Shown one piece after another: positions 27,805-37,197 of a stretch of 64,000 bases of DNA. Positions within the stretch are counted from its first letter, which is position 1. Each line of letters begins with the position of its first letter. Source of the stretch: Fodinibius sp. Rm-B-1B1-1 (GTDB taxonomy: Bacteria > Bacteroidota > Rhodothermia > Balneolales > Balneolaceae). The notes under the pieces are model-generated. The model was given only the letters and a program-made list of their open reading frames with translations, searched no databases and had not been told where the DNA came from. The stretch spans positions 682,001 through 746,000 of the forward strand of contig NZ_JBCFYD010000001.1 in the NCBI RefSeq assembly GCF_038594945.1, given 5' to 3'. Position numbers and translations under genes: made by a program.

Positions 27805-28431
27805 ATGAAAACGGTACTTATTCTTTGCAATGGCAAGCCTCCATCACAAGAACTATTCCACGAATATCGAGCGAACGCAGATTACTTTATTGCCGCTGAT
27901 GGAGGGGCCAATATCGCCCTTGCATGGGATACATTTCCCGATGTTGTTATCGGCGATTTAGATAGTTTTAAAGGCAATGGGGATGCTCCCTTTGAGATTA
28001 TATTTCGTCCCAGCCAGCAAAGTAATGATTTAGAGAAGGCTCTTTCCCATGCTCAAAAAGAACACGGTACACATATCAATATTCTTGGAGCTACCGGACA
28101 CCGACTGGACCAAACGCTTAAAAATCTATCCGTACTTAAGAAATACGACACTTATTTTGAGCAAATACTTTTAATTGATGATTTCGGAAAAACACAACTA
28201 TTGTCCAATTCTTTTACATCTCCCATAACAGTTGGCACACAGGTTTCTCTGTTCCCACTCTCGGGCAGGGTTTCGGGTATCACTACCAACGGACTTAAAT
28301 ATCCCCTCGATAATGAGACTTTAGAAAATGGCGTGCGTGATGGCTCCTCAAATGAAGTCGTTGATTCACCGATTGAAATCACTCATAAAAAAGGAGATCT
28401 GCTTCTCTATACGAAACACTTTTCGGATTGA
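27805..28431 (+). CDS. Thiamine pyrophosphokinase
   Basis: 208 aa from ATG 27805 (a TTG immediately upstream is an alternative). It pyrophosphorylates thiamine to thiamine diphosphate. Family motifs: IAADGGANIALAW (about 31-43), VVIGDLDSF (about 49-57), SNDLEKAL (about 72-79) and GATGHRLDQTLKNL (about 94-107), then SLFPLSGRVSGITTNGLKYPL in the thiamine-binding C-terminal domain. The downstream SSS-family symporter, 53 bp away and on the same strand, may supply its substrate or a precursor. Confidence 0.92.
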   Translation: MKTVLILCNGKPPSQELFHEYRANADYFIAADGGANIALAWDTFPDVVIGDLDSFKGNGDAPFEIIFRPSQQSNDLEKALSHAQKEHGTHINILGATGHRLDQTLKNLSVLKKYDTYFEQILLIDDFGKTQLLSNSFTSPITVGTQVSLFPLSGRVSGITTNGLKYPLDNETLENGVRDGSSNEVVDSPIEITHKKGDLLLYTKHFSD

Positions 28432-28484
28432 CCCCTCATTCATTTCAAGATATCTTCCATTCATCTTAACATAACAATACCACA

Positions 28485-29936
28485 TTGTCTGAACTACAAT
28501 TCACCCTATTCGACTGGAGCCTCATACTAAGTTACTTCGGGCTATTAGTTTACCTTACCTGGCAGCGCGAATGGGAGGAAACCGATGAAGAATCCTTTTT
28601 ATTATCGGGCCGCAAAATGAGCCTTGCTGCATTTGTAGCTACCTTAGTATCCACTTGGTATGGCGGCATTTTGGGGATTGGAGAATTCAGTTACCAAAAC
28701 GGGATATCAACCTGGCTGATCCTTGGGTTTCCCTTCTACGTATTCTCAGCCCTTTTTGCATGGCTACTGGCTGGTAAAATCCGCATGAACAAAGCACTTT
28801 CACTCCCTGAAGCAGTTGGCAATTTTTATGGCGATACAGCAGGGCGTTTTTCTGCCATCCCTATTTTCATCTTAGTAAGTCCGGCCCCTTACATTCTCAT
28901 GCTCGGGCTAATATTTCAATATTTAACAGGAGGGACTGGCCATTTTCTCTGGTATGCCAGCGCGGTAGCACTATTTTCGGTAGCCTATGTTATTTTCGGG
29001 GGATTTAATGCCGTTGTCCACACCGATATGCTCCAAATTGCTCTCATGTTTATCGGGTTTATTTTTCTGATCACCTTTGCCGGAATGGAATTTGGCGGAT
29101 TGGGAGAACTGTGGGAGACTGTCCCTGCTGACTTCAAAAACATTACCGGCGGTGAAAGCATACAGTACATCCTCGTTTGGTTTTTTATCGCCCTGTGGAC
29201 TTTTGTAGATCCCAGCTTTCACCAGCGCGCCGCAGCAGCAAAATCTCCCAAAACAGCTAAAAACGGGATTTTTATTTCCATTCTCCTGTGGTCAGCATTC
29301 GACTTTTTGACTGTTTTTAGCGGCATGTATGGCTTTGCTATTCTTGGGGATACGCTGGCAGAACCGATTATGGTTTATCCATATCTGGCCAATGAAATAT
29401 TACCCATTGGTCTCAAAGGACTCTTTTTCGTAGCACTGCTGGCTACCATTATGTCTACATTAGACAGCTACCTGTTCTTATCGGGACAAACCCTGGGACG
29501 CGACCTGCTTGTTAAGATTTTTCCCAATACAAACAACAATACGCTAACGCGAATAAGCACGTTGGCAGCAGCCCTCTTAGGCATTTTACTTATCATCATA
29601 TTCCCCAGCGTCATAGATCTGTGGTATGTTATTGGGTCGGTGATGATTCCCGGTTTACTGATCCCCGTGCTTGGAGTCTATCTACGATTTTTCACATTAA
29701 AAAAACCGTGGGTACTTCCTACAATGGTGGGCAGTATTGGGGTATCACTGGCATGGCTCATCCTGGGTACCATCACCAGCGACGGTACATACAACTATAC
29801 GTTCTGGGGAATCGAACCATTTTATCCGGGACTCACAGCAAGTATTATACTTTGGCTACTGGGAAGAAAAGATAATGGGGATCTGTTTGAGGAAACTGAT
29901 TTTGCCAAAGATGAAATAGTAGGAGATCCCAAGTAA
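28485..29936 (+). CDS. Sodium:solute symporter (SSS family)
   Basis: 483 aa with about 13 membrane helices. SSS landmarks include the early SLAAFVATLVSTWYGGILGIGE, VIFGGFNAVVHTDMLQ (about 165-180) and FVALLATIMSTLDSYLFLSG (about 315-334), the last containing the Ser/Thr Na+-site residues of the LeuT fold. The best start is a TTG (28485-28487), since no ATG precedes the first helix. Substrate not determinable. Adjacency to thiamine pyrophosphokinase hints at a thiamine-related solute. Confidence 0.88.
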   Translation: MSELQFTLFDWSLILSYFGLLVYLTWQREWEETDEESFLLSGRKMSLAAFVATLVSTWYGGILGIGEFSYQNGISTWLILGFPFYVFSALFAWLLAGKIRMNKALSLPEAVGNFYGDTAGRFSAIPIFILVSPAPYILMLGLIFQYLTGGTGHFLWYASAVALFSVAYVIFGGFNAVVHTDMLQIALMFIGFIFLITFAGMEFGGLGELWETVPADFKNITGGESIQYILVWFFIALWTFVDPSFHQRAAAAKSPKTAKNGIFISILLWSAFDFLTVFSGMYGFAILGDTLAEPIMVYPYLANEILPIGLKGLFFVALLATIMSTLDSYLFLSGQTLGRDLLVKIFPNTNNNTLTRISTLAAALLGILLIIIFPSVIDLWYVIGSVMIPGLLIPVLGVYLRFFTLKKPWVLPTMVGSIGVSLAWLILGTITSDGTYNYTFWGIEPFYPGLTASIILWLLGRKDNGDLFEETDFAKDEIVGDPK

Positions 29937-29976
29937 ACCTTCTCCAATCAGAAAAAGGTATTGGGCGAAAATATCT

Positions 29977-30258
29977 TTACGTACTCTTTAGAATGTGCCC
30001 TAAGTTTAACTTGTGGATAGGAATCAAATACTTCATAGCCATAGCATCTTTCTCGATATTGAGTTCGCCCGTTCGCCGGAAATCCACGATACAGTATCCC
30101 TCAAACGCACGTACTACTTCGCCAATCCCGTAATATTCCGGGCACGGACCATAGTAAACCAAGTCCCCGAGCTGGATATTATTATTCGCCCTGCGGTTAT
30201 ACGGATAAATAACCGGCAGCCGATCGAGTCGATATGATAGTCGTTTCTTTGTTGCCAT
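29977..30258 (-). CDS. Small basic protein of unknown function
   Basis: 93 aa, basic, no signal peptide or membrane helix. Sequence has a central beta-rich stretch (IQLGDLVYYGPCPEYYGIGEVVRAFEGYCIVDFRR in parts) that resembles a small SH3-like/KOW-type barrel, a loose impression only. It lies 19 bp upstream of tsaE on the minus strand, so they may be co-transcribed in the order tsaE then this gene. I do not recognise a family. Confidence 0.6.
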   Translation of the reverse strand: MATKKRLSYRLDRLPVIYPYNRRANNNIQLGDLVYYGPCPEYYGIGEVVRAFEGYCIVDFRRTGELNIEKDAMAMKYLIPIHKLNLGHILKST

Positions 30259-30277
30259 GAAGGCTTAATATACGGGA

Positions 30278-30706
30278 TTAGAAATCCCTTTTTCTAATGA
30301 CAAATTTTCGGGTATTCTTGTCAGGTGCTTCAATAGAAATCCAAATGGCATGAGGTGGAATAAGTTCGAGAATTCGCTCCGGCCATTCGATAACAGTAAC
30401 TCCTTCGCCATAAAAATATTCTTCGGCCCCAATTTCCAGTGCTTCCCGGGGCGATTCCATACGGTAGCAGTCGAAATGATATAACGTCTTATCCCCGTAA
30501 TATTCGTTGATCAAGGTAAAGGTTGGAGAACTAACCTCATTCCCGTCAATCCCAAACCCTTCGGCCATCCCCTTAACAAAATGGGTTTTACCAGCTCCCA
30601 ACTCTCCCTCCAAACAAACAACATCGCCAATAGATAACGCATCTATAAAAGCGCGTCCTTTGACAATTGTTTCGTCTGGTGATGTAGTCGTAAACTCTTT
30701 CTCCAT
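30278..30706 (-). CDS. tsaE: tRNA threonylcarbamoyladenosine biosynthesis ATPase TsaE
   Basis: 142 aa, P-loop protein with Walker A GELGAGKTHFVKG (about 38-50), SSPTFTLINEY (about 60-70), LYHFDCYRM (about 75-83) and the Walker-B-like VTVIEWPERI (about 105-114). It works with TsaB and TsaD to make t6A37 on ANN-decoding tRNAs. Length and motif spacing are standard. 53 bp upstream on the same strand is the porX-like gene. Confidence 0.93.
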   Translation of the reverse strand: MEKEFTTTSPDETIVKGRAFIDALSIGDVVCLEGELGAGKTHFVKGMAEGFGIDGNEVSSPTFTLINEYYGDKTLYHFDCYRMESPREALEIGAEEYFYGEGVTVIEWPERILELIPPHAIWISIEAPDKNTRKFVIRKRDF

Positions 30707-30759
30707 AATCAGTTCTCATCTAAGAGAGTAAAATAATAAGCTTGCTAACTTTCCCGCTG

Positions 30760-32313
30760 TCATAATGTAGACTTTGGGCGGAGCGTAGAAATAGGCAAAA
30801 TCATCTCTTCCATGCTTGTCCCACCATGCAAAAACGTATCGCGATAGCGATTTTGATAGCGGTGATAGTTGGTAGGATACACAAAGTAGTAATCTTCTTT
30901 CGCAATAATATAATTATTAGAATGCCCCGGCGTCGGCAACTTGTAATCTGCCGGATTTTCAATAATCATTGCAGCATCTTCATTGGCTGATAAATTGCGC
31001 CCATACTTATATCGCAAACTGGTAGAAGTTTCTCGATCTCCATAGACCTTCGTATCGCGAAGTGCACGAACGGCGCCATGATCGCTGGTTACCACGATGA
31101 CCACCTCCTCATCAGCCAGTAGCTTAAAAATTTCGAATAGGGTAGAGTGCTGAAACCATGTTTTTGTCAGCGACCGAAAGGCCGGCACATCGGGGGCAAT
31201 CTCTTTGAGCACATCAGAATCAGATCGCGAGTGCACCAGGGTATCCACAAAATTGTACACAAACGTGCTAAGTGGTACCTGTAGATAATTGTGGATATTA
31301 TCTGTTAAGTTTTGCCCCTCTTCGGTTTTAAGTACCTTTTCATACTTCACCTTTTTATCGATGCCCTTGCGCTTCAACTGTTTAACCAGCAGTTCCTCCT
31401 CAAACTGATTTAACGAGCTCTCATCTTCGCCCTGGCTCCACAGCCGGGGATAAATATCTTCGATTTCGAGCGGAAACAATCCCGAAAAAATAGCATTTCG
31501 AGAATAGGGTGTGGCCGTTGGTAAAATGGAATAGTAAAAATCGGTATCAATCGCATAATCCTCATTCAACAGATCTTGAAACATCAGCCACTGATCATAC
31601 CGCATACAATCAATGACTAAAAACAGGGTTTTTTGCCCGTTTTTAACATGCGGTAACACATACTCACGGACAATATCAGTCGATAGGGCCGGCCGTTCCG
31701 GGGTAGATTGATTAAGCCACGACCGGTAATTTCGTCCTACAAAACGACTGAACATCTTATTGGCTTCACGATACTGATCAGCTAACACTTGCCGCAGCGA
31801 CTCATCACCCGACTCCAAATCGATATCCCACTGCGTAAGCTGCTTATAAATGTTAATCCACTCCTCCCAATCCGTTTCTTCATGGATCCTTCCCGATATC
31901 TCATTAAAGTCGCGCAGATATGATTGCGCAAACTTCTCATTGCGAATGCGGCGACGCTCCAAAATTCGCTTTATCGTCAATACAATTTGGTTGGGATTAA
32001 CCGGCTTAATCAAATAGTCAGAAATCTTGCCGCCAATTGCATCCTCCATGATCGACTCTTCCTCACTCTTAGTAATCATCACGACAGGCAAATTCGCATT
32101 TATCGTTTTGATCCTATTGAGTGTAGCCAATCCATCCATTCCCGGCATCTGCTCATCCAAAAACACAATATCAAACGGTTGTTCCTTGATGAGTGTAATC
32201 GCATCTTTGCCGTTCGTGACGGGGGTGACTTCAAAGTCTTTATTTTCCAAAAAGATAATGTGAGGCTTCAGCTGATCGATCTCGTCATCCGCCCATAAAA
32301 TACGTGTAGCCAT
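30760..32313 (-). CDS. porX: PorX-type response regulator with PglZ domain (T9SS regulator)
   Basis: 517 aa. The receiver domain (about 1-120) has the acidic pair D9/D10, phospho-Asp D53 in [11 protein letters not shown] and Lys in YLIKPVNP. A helical linker (about 125-200) leads to a PglZ alkaline-phosphatase-superfamily domain (about 200-517) with metal-site segments [27 protein letters not shown] and [11 protein letters not shown]. This receiver-PglZ order is that of PorX, which controls the type IX secretion system in Bacteroidota. The T9SS sorting domain on the protein at 35374-37134 supports that role here. No PorY kinase lies beside it. Confidence 0.9.
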   Translation of the reverse strand: MATRILWADDEIDQLKPHIIFLENKDFEVTPVTNGKDAITLIKEQPFDIVFLDEQMPGMDGLATLNRIKTINANLPVVMITKSEEESIMEDAIGGKISDYLIKPVNPNQIVLTIKRILERRRIRNEKFAQSYLRDFNEISGRIHEETDWEEWINIYKQLTQWDIDLESGDESLRQVLADQYREANKMFSRFVGRNYRSWLNQSTPERPALSTDIVREYVLPHVKNGQKTLFLVIDCMRYDQWLMFQDLLNEDYAIDTDFYYSILPTATPYSRNAIFSGLFPLEIEDIYPRLWSQGEDESSLNQFEEELLVKQLKRKGIDKKVKYEKVLKTEEGQNLTDNIHNYLQVPLSTFVYNFVDTLVHSRSDSDVLKEIAPDVPAFRSLTKTWFQHSTLFEIFKLLADEEVVIVVTSDHGAVRALRDTKVYGDRETSTSLRYKYGRNLSANEDAAMIIENPADYKLPTPGHSNNYIIAKEDYYFVYPTNYHRYQNRYRDTFLHGGTSMEEMILPISTLRPKSTL

Positions 32314-32328
32314 CAGGATTCTGTTGCA

Positions 32329-32874
32329 TTAATTTGAATCCTTAAGTTTGATAAATGGCATCAATTTATCCAATCGTTTTTGCGCAATTCCCTTAATTTT
32401 TTTGAGCTCCGAAAACGACTCAAATCTCCCGTGCTCCTGGCGATAGGTAACAATACGTTTGGCATAGGTCGGGCCAATACCAGGCAGCGTCTTCAATGCC
32501 TGTTCATTTGCTGTATTCACGTTTATTTTATCCCCAGAAGAGGCTTTAGCGGTACGTTCTTCCTGACTTCCATTCCTCTCATTAGAGGTAGAATCCTTTT
32601 CAACCGTATCAACTACAGTTCGTTTAACCACGGACTTGTCGGATGGATAATACTGCTCCAACAATTTTTCCTCTTCTGCATTGATCAACGCTGTTCGCTC
32701 GGCAAACTGTTCTTCAAGTTCGCGATACTCATCCCCATCAAAAGGAACCGACGACGACAAAGCAAGGTTCAACACTCCCAAAGCAACCAATAATATCAGC
32801 AGGGCTGTTATCGTCTTGCGTTCGCCCGGTGCAATTTTCAACTTTTCCAGCCAGAAAAATAATGTTCTCTTCAT
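32329..32874 (-). CDS. Membrane-anchored ComEA-like helix-hairpin-helix protein
   Basis: 181 aa: one N-terminal membrane helix (about 22-40), a charged stalk (about 45-115), then a ComEA double HhH (about 115-178) with INVNTANEQALKTLPGIGP and IKGIAQKRLDKLMPFI. ComEA proteins bind incoming DNA during competence. The 15 bp separating it from porX suggests co-transcription, though no functional link is known to me. The same HhH module ends the secreted nuclease at 1536-3479. Confidence 0.85.
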   Translation of the reverse strand: MKRTLFFWLEKLKIAPGERKTITALLILLVALGVLNLALSSSVPFDGDEYRELEEQFAERTALINAEEEKLLEQYYPSDKSVVKRTVVDTVEKDSTSNERNGSQEERTAKASSGDKINVNTANEQALKTLPGIGPTYAKRIVTYRQEHGRFESFSELKKIKGIAQKRLDKLMPFIKLKDSN

Positions 32875-32988
32875 AGGTATCCTCTCTTAAAATTATTAAT
32901 CCCTACTGGTAAGACCGATACACCAGACAAAACTTACAAAATCACTCTTGTTTGAGGGCGAAAATAATTCGATGTTTGGCTTCTGATT

Positions 32989-33792
32989 ATGGAATCAACA
33001 AAAATATATCACTACGACAATCTCTCCATTTCTTATAATCGCGTAGGCGTTAAGGATCGCCAACCCCTGATCATCCTTCATGGGTGGGGAAGTAATAAGC
33101 AGGTGATGATGCCGCTTGCCAAGGAACTTGCCGAGATTCGTGACTGCTACGTGTTCGATCTACCGGGATTTGGGAACTCTTCGGTGCCCAACCAGCCGTG
33201 GTCGATCGATGATTACGCCGATTTAATTCAAGAATTTATCACGGAGCATGAATTCGATTCCGTTGATCTTTTGGTTCACTCTTTCGGGGGACGCATGGCG
33301 CTAAAGCTTTGTGCACGTCCCCAGGCAGAACAACTTATTGACAAAGTACTTATCACCGGCGGAGCGGGGATGAAACCCAAGCGAAGCTTCTCGTACTATG
33401 TGAAAAAGTATACGGCCAAGCTACTTAAAGCCCCCTTTCTGGTATTGCCGAACAATCTCCGCGAAAAGGCACTGGGCTGGCTACGACAAACATCGATATG
33501 GAAATCATTGGGATCCAGCGACTACAGCAAGCTGGATGGCATCATGCGCGAAACCTTTGTGAAAACGGTCAGCGAATACTTGGAACCCTGTCTCCCCAAA
33601 ATACCACATGAGGTACTTTTACTGTGGGGAGAAAATGATGAAGCCGCGCCGCTTTATCAGGCTAAACGGATGGAAGAAGGAATCAAGAATGCAGCATTAG
33701 TCGTCATCGATAACGCCGGGCATTACGCCTTTCTGGATCGTCCCTCGCACTTTGTGCGTATTGCAAAGGCTTTTTTTAAGGGGGAAGAATAA
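32989..33792 (+). CDS. Alpha/beta-hydrolase fold protein
   Basis: 267 aa. Oxyanion motif HGWGSNKQ near residue 31, nucleophile elbow VHSFGGRM (Ser about 98), acid in WGENDEAAP (about 218) and His in NAGHYAFLDRP (about 245). The full catalytic triad is present. The substrate is unknown. A single-gene unit, followed by the palindrome array. Confidence 0.85.
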   Translation: MESTKIYHYDNLSISYNRVGVKDRQPLIILHGWGSNKQVMMPLAKELAEIRDCYVFDLPGFGNSSVPNQPWSIDDYADLIQEFITEHEFDSVDLLVHSFGGRMALKLCARPQAEQLIDKVLITGGAGMKPKRSFSYYVKKYTAKLLKAPFLVLPNNLREKALGWLRQTSIWKSLGSSDYSKLDGIMRETFVKTVSEYLEPCLPKIPHEVLLLWGENDEAAPLYQAKRMEEGIKNAALVVIDNAGHYAFLDRPSHFVRIAKAFFKGEE

Positions 33793-33902
33793 GTCATATT
33801 GGTATAGTCCAAACGGAATCCTTCCGTACCCTTCCTTTTAATGAGGCATCTTCCCAATCACAAACACAACTAACTCACCAAGCTTATAGGCACATGGTAA
33901 CC

Positions 33903-34008
33903 GACATTACAATGTCATTGTATCAGACATTAGTATGTCCTGGTGCCTGACATTACCATGTCTTAGGGTATGACATTACTATGTCTGGGGGGCAGACATT
34001 GGTATGTC
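33903..34008. repeat. Tandem array of five 14-bp palindromes at 23-bp period
   Basis: Five copies of GACAT-N4-ATGTC start at 33903, 33926, 33949, 33972 and 33995, exactly 23 bp apart. The half-sites are identical in all five; the inner four bases are TACA, TAGT, TACC, TACT and TGGT, and the 9-bp spacers are unrelated. The array lies in the 297-bp gap between the convergent hydrolase and trhO genes. The pattern suggests a cluster of dimer binding sites or a short palindromic repeat. Its function is unknown. Confidence 0.9.
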
Positions 34009-34089
34009 AGGCAAACAAGAACTATGAGATAAAACCACGAAGAGTATATGCCAGCAAATAGATAAGCTTATGATGTCAGCCAAATTATG

Positions 34090-35058
34090 TTATCCGGCTT
34101 TTTCCTCTTCAAGCTGACGCTCTTTAAAATCCTCGTCGAAATAGTTGTACCATTTTCGAAAGGGGCGGAACGCATTCTCAGGATCGAACGGCCGTTTGTA
34201 TTCACTTTGTCGGCACTCTTCACTACAACAGCCTCCCATCTTACGAGCTCCTTCTTCGGAGCACACAAACAGTTTATTGCACTCCATATTGGCACAATTG
34301 ATATAGGTATCGGCCGGCTTGCCGGTAATCTCGCAGTGTGCGATGGGCTCCAGGTTATCTTCATTGACCGGCACAACCAGGCGATCATCAAACACAAAAC
34401 ATTTTCCTTTATAATGCTTGCCGCCTTCTTCTTTGCCATATCGTAAAATCCCGCCGTGTAGCTGGTTTACATCATCCCAGCCTTTTTCTTTCATCAATAC
34501 CGAAAATTTTTCGCAGCGAATACCCCCGGTGCAGTACATCAGCACTTTTTTGTCTTTGCTGATCTCGTCCTCAACTTGTTCCAGCCAATCGGGAAACTCA
34601 TAAAAATTTTCAACTTGTGGCGTTAGCGCACCTTCAAAGTGCCCGATTTTAGATTCATAATCATTGCGCACATCGATAAGAACATAATCATCTTCATTCT
34701 CGAGCACCTCCTTCCACTCATGCGGCTCCAAGTATTTCCCACCATCTTCGGGGTCAACTTCCTCTTTGTGGATAGATACTAACTCTGGACGGACCTTACA
34801 CTTAAGCTTCGGGAAAGGAACATACTCACTGGTGTCGGTCTTGAAATCGATACCGTCAAAGCCCGGGATGCTTGTCAGCGTTTCTTTGTACGTCGCAATC
34901 TGATCCGGCGTACCACCAACTGTTCCATTTATACCTTCCTCATTTACATAAATGCGACCTTTGATGCCCAAATCCTTACAAAACTGTTTATGCTCTTCAC
35001 AAAACGTTTCGGGATCTTCAATCGTAGTAAATTTGTAATACAGTATTACTTCGTACAT
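34090..35058 (-). CDS. trhO: tRNA uridine 5-oxyacetic-acid-type hydroxylase TrhO (rhodanese family)
   Basis: 322 aa of the former UPF0176 family: an N-terminal acylphosphatase-like domain (about 1-95, INGTVGGTPDQI), the rhodanese domain (about 115-225) with active-site loop MYCTGGIRCEK, and a C-terminal Cys-rich zinc region (about 255-300; INCANMECNKLFVCSEEG, MGGCCSEECR). TrhO makes 5-hydroxyuridine at the wobble base of several tRNAs. All cysteines expected for the active site and zinc cluster are present. Confidence 0.92.
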   Translation of the reverse strand: MYEVILYYKFTTIEDPETFCEEHKQFCKDLGIKGRIYVNEEGINGTVGGTPDQIATYKETLTSIPGFDGIDFKTDTSEYVPFPKLKCKVRPELVSIHKEEVDPEDGGKYLEPHEWKEVLENEDDYVLIDVRNDYESKIGHFEGALTPQVENFYEFPDWLEQVEDEISKDKKVLMYCTGGIRCEKFSVLMKEKGWDDVNQLHGGILRYGKEEGGKHYKGKCFVFDDRLVVPVNEDNLEPIAHCEITGKPADTYINCANMECNKLFVCSEEGARKMGGCCSEECRQSEYKRPFDPENAFRPFRKWYNYFDEDFKERQLEEEKAG

Positions 35059-35113
35059 GATATAAATTTCAGTTTCTCTGATACTAAGACACTAAGTTTA
35101 CTTGTTGCATGTT

Positions 35114-35220
35114 CGTGTCATGCTGAACTTGTTTCAGCATCTGCATTAAAATAATCTTTCTTAAATATTTCTTTTCTAATTTTTTTTAAACAGACCCTGA
35201 AATAAATTCAGGGTGACACG
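35114..35220. repeat. REP/MITE-like element with 30-bp imperfect terminal inverted repeats
   Basis: Left arm 35114-35143 and right arm 35191-35220 are inverted copies agreeing at about 24 of 30 positions, both ending CGTGTCA. Each arm is itself palindromic (CTGAA...TTCAG), with an AT-rich 47-bp centre. The core resembles TGTCAtCCTGAACTTGTTTCAGGAT-type repeats common in Bacteroidota genomes, which are mobilised by REP-associated transposases. It lies in the divergent gap between trhO and the T9SS cargo gene. Confidence 0.75.
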
Positions 35221-35373
35221 AGATCTTACACCACCTTATTCAGGCACTAAGAATATATTCATCTTTATAACTAAAACCCTTGATGCCTGAGGGGCAAACT
35301 ATTTGCAGATGCCAAAAATAAGGGTAATTTTGCAAGAAATGAACCCCATTTGTTTCAAGATATTATTTTGCTG

Positions 35374-37134
35374 ATGAAGTATATCGTTCAGCTCATAATT
35401 TTGAGCTCATTTTTATTTCTTTTTATTGGCACCGTCCAATCCCAAAATCGAACACAGGCTCAAAAACTTGACCTGTTGCAACAGATTGACCGTGCCTATA
35501 ACAAAGGTAACTTAACATTAGATCAACGGGTGTTGCTTAAGTTTTCTCCATCCGAAGCCAAAAGTAAGATTGCTAACAATGATATAGAGCAACCCCTCAA
35601 ATGTGGTACTTCAGCTATTTCTGACTACCACCGCCACAAATCTGAACTATCCCCTTCTACCATAAACCAAGTGGAATCTCAGATGCAGTCTGGGAGACTA
35701 CAGGCCTCAGAAACCTACCAATCCCCCGGTGGCAATTTTTCCATTCACTACGACACATCCGGAAACCATGCTGTTCCTCCCGGCGATTCCAATAATAATG
35801 GCATCCCCGATTATGTAGAAGAAGTTGCAGCTGCTGCTGACTCCTCATACCGTCATGAAGTAGAACGTTTGGGCTATACCGATCCTATACCTGTTGGACA
35901 AACCTATGATATTGAAATTGTAAATATGAGGGATGTTTATAATATCGACTACTATGGTGTAACCGCCCCTCAGAATCAAACAACATTCATCCTAATTGAA
36001 AATGATTTTGCTGAAGGATTCCCCACCAATGATGATCCTGAGGGCAATCAGATTGGAGCCATTAAAGTAACCGTTGCTCATGAGTTCAAACATGCCATTC
36101 AGTTCGAAGCCAATAAATGGAATGGAGAAACAGCAGACTGGCTTGAAATGGATGCCACCCTTATGGAAGAAGTCGTTTACGACGATGTTAATGACTACTA
36201 TAACTATATTAACGGCGAAAATTCGATTTTTAATAACCCTGAAGGAGGATTTTATCCGGGATCATACGCGGATATTACTTGGGCCCTATTTTTTGAAGAA
36301 AAATATGGGTCTCAATTCTGGGTTGACGTGTGGGAGACTATCAAAGATAACCCTTCCATTACTATGATTAATGCTATGACTCAGCAGTTGGGCGGGGCAA
36401 CTGCTTTTGATCAGAACTATATTGAATCGCAACTTTGGCATTATGCCTCTGGACGCAATGCAGCACAGGGCTTCGGTTTTGAAGAACGCCAACACTATCC
36501 TACCCCCCCAGTCTCCAGTAGTGGAAATATTTTTACCAAAAATTTCTCGGTTCCCCGCGAACCATCATCGCTATCTCTTCCGGGAGCCTTTGCTGCGAAT
36601 TATTTTGAGGTCCCCCTTCAAAGTGATCTTGTGGGAAACCTTAGACTAGAATCAACATCCAAGGCACAAAATAGTGGGGTTGGGATAATCACCTATTTCA
36701 ACGACGGGACGGCTGCACCACTGCTTTATCCTCTTGCCGATCGACAGGCTTCTGTTGAGAGCTCTTCATATAGCTGGGACAATATTAGTAGACTGGGACT
36801 TGTACTTACAAACGCATCAACTTCATCCGGAGATGATAGCTCCGTCTATTTGGCGTTGGGCGGTAATAACTTTGAGAATACATTAAGCCACAACTATCCG
36901 AATCCATTTACCCAAACCACAGAAATACGATTCACCCTCGAAGAAAAAACTAAGGTGCAGCTTAAAGTTTATGATACAACCGGCCGCCTTGTTAAAACAC
37001 TGATTGACGAGGAGCTGATGCCCGGTTTTTATGAGCCCACTTTTGATGGCAGTGACCTTGCATCAGGCGTGTACCTTTACCAACTGGTCACTGATCGAGA
37101 GCAAATAGTTAAAAAAATGACGCTTATTAAGTAA
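35374..37134 (+). CDS. T9SS-secreted putative zinc metallopeptidase with C-terminal sorting domain
   Basis: 586 aa from the ATG at 35374 (a TTG 24 bases upstream would place eight extra residues before the signal peptide). Signal peptide about 1-23 ends TVQSQ. A central HEFKH (HExxH, about residues 236-240) followed by ADWLEMDAT (possible third zinc ligand Glu) indicates a gluzincin-like or MXAN_6640-type metallopeptidase. DSNNNGIPDYVEE (about 138-150) looks like a calcium-binding loop. The last about 75 residues are a T9SS type A sorting domain: YPNPFTQTTEIRF, VYDTTGRLVKTL, ASGVYLYQL, KKMTLIK. It should be exported by Sec and then by T9SS. Confidence 0.87.
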   Translation: MKYIVQLIILSSFLFLFIGTVQSQNRTQAQKLDLLQQIDRAYNKGNLTLDQRVLLKFSPSEAKSKIANNDIEQPLKCGTSAISDYHRHKSELSPSTINQVESQMQSGRLQASETYQSPGGNFSIHYDTSGNHAVPPGDSNNNGIPDYVEEVAAAADSSYRHEVERLGYTDPIPVGQTYDIEIVNMRDVYNIDYYGVTAPQNQTTFILIENDFAEGFPTNDDPEGNQIGAIKVTVAHEFKHAIQFEANKWNGETADWLEMDATLMEEVVYDDVNDYYNYINGENSIFNNPEGGFYPGSYADITWALFFEEKYGSQFWVDVWETIKDNPSITMINAMTQQLGGATAFDQNYIESQLWHYASGRNAAQGFGFEERQHYPTPPVSSSGNIFTKNFSVPREPSSLSLPGAFAANYFEVPLQSDLVGNLRLESTSKAQNSGVGIITYFNDGTAAPLLYPLADRQASVESSSYSWDNISRLGLVLTNASTSSGDDSSVYLALGGNNFENTLSHNYPNPFTQTTEIRFTLEEKTKVQLKVYDTTGRLVKTLIDEELMPGFYEPTFDGSDLASGVYLYQLVTDREQIVKKMTLIK

Positions 37135-37143
37135 GAAATGAAA

Positions 37144-37190
37144 AGCAAGAAGTCTAAAAAGTTCTTATACCTTCTTGCTTCTCACTTTTA
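37144..37190 (+). terminator. Putative terminator after the T9SS cargo gene
   Basis: Stem AGCAAGAAG (37144-37152) pairs with CTTCTTGCT (37171-37179), with an 18-base loop and T-rich sequence after it. It lies between the convergent T9SS cargo gene and fahA. The large loop lowers confidence. Confidence 0.5.
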
Positions 37191-37197
37191 ACCTACA

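Noticed and set aside
33903-34008. CRISPR array
   Set aside because: The repeated unit is only 14 bp and the spacers are 9 bp, far below any CRISPR. No cas genes are present. Treated as a palindrome array instead.
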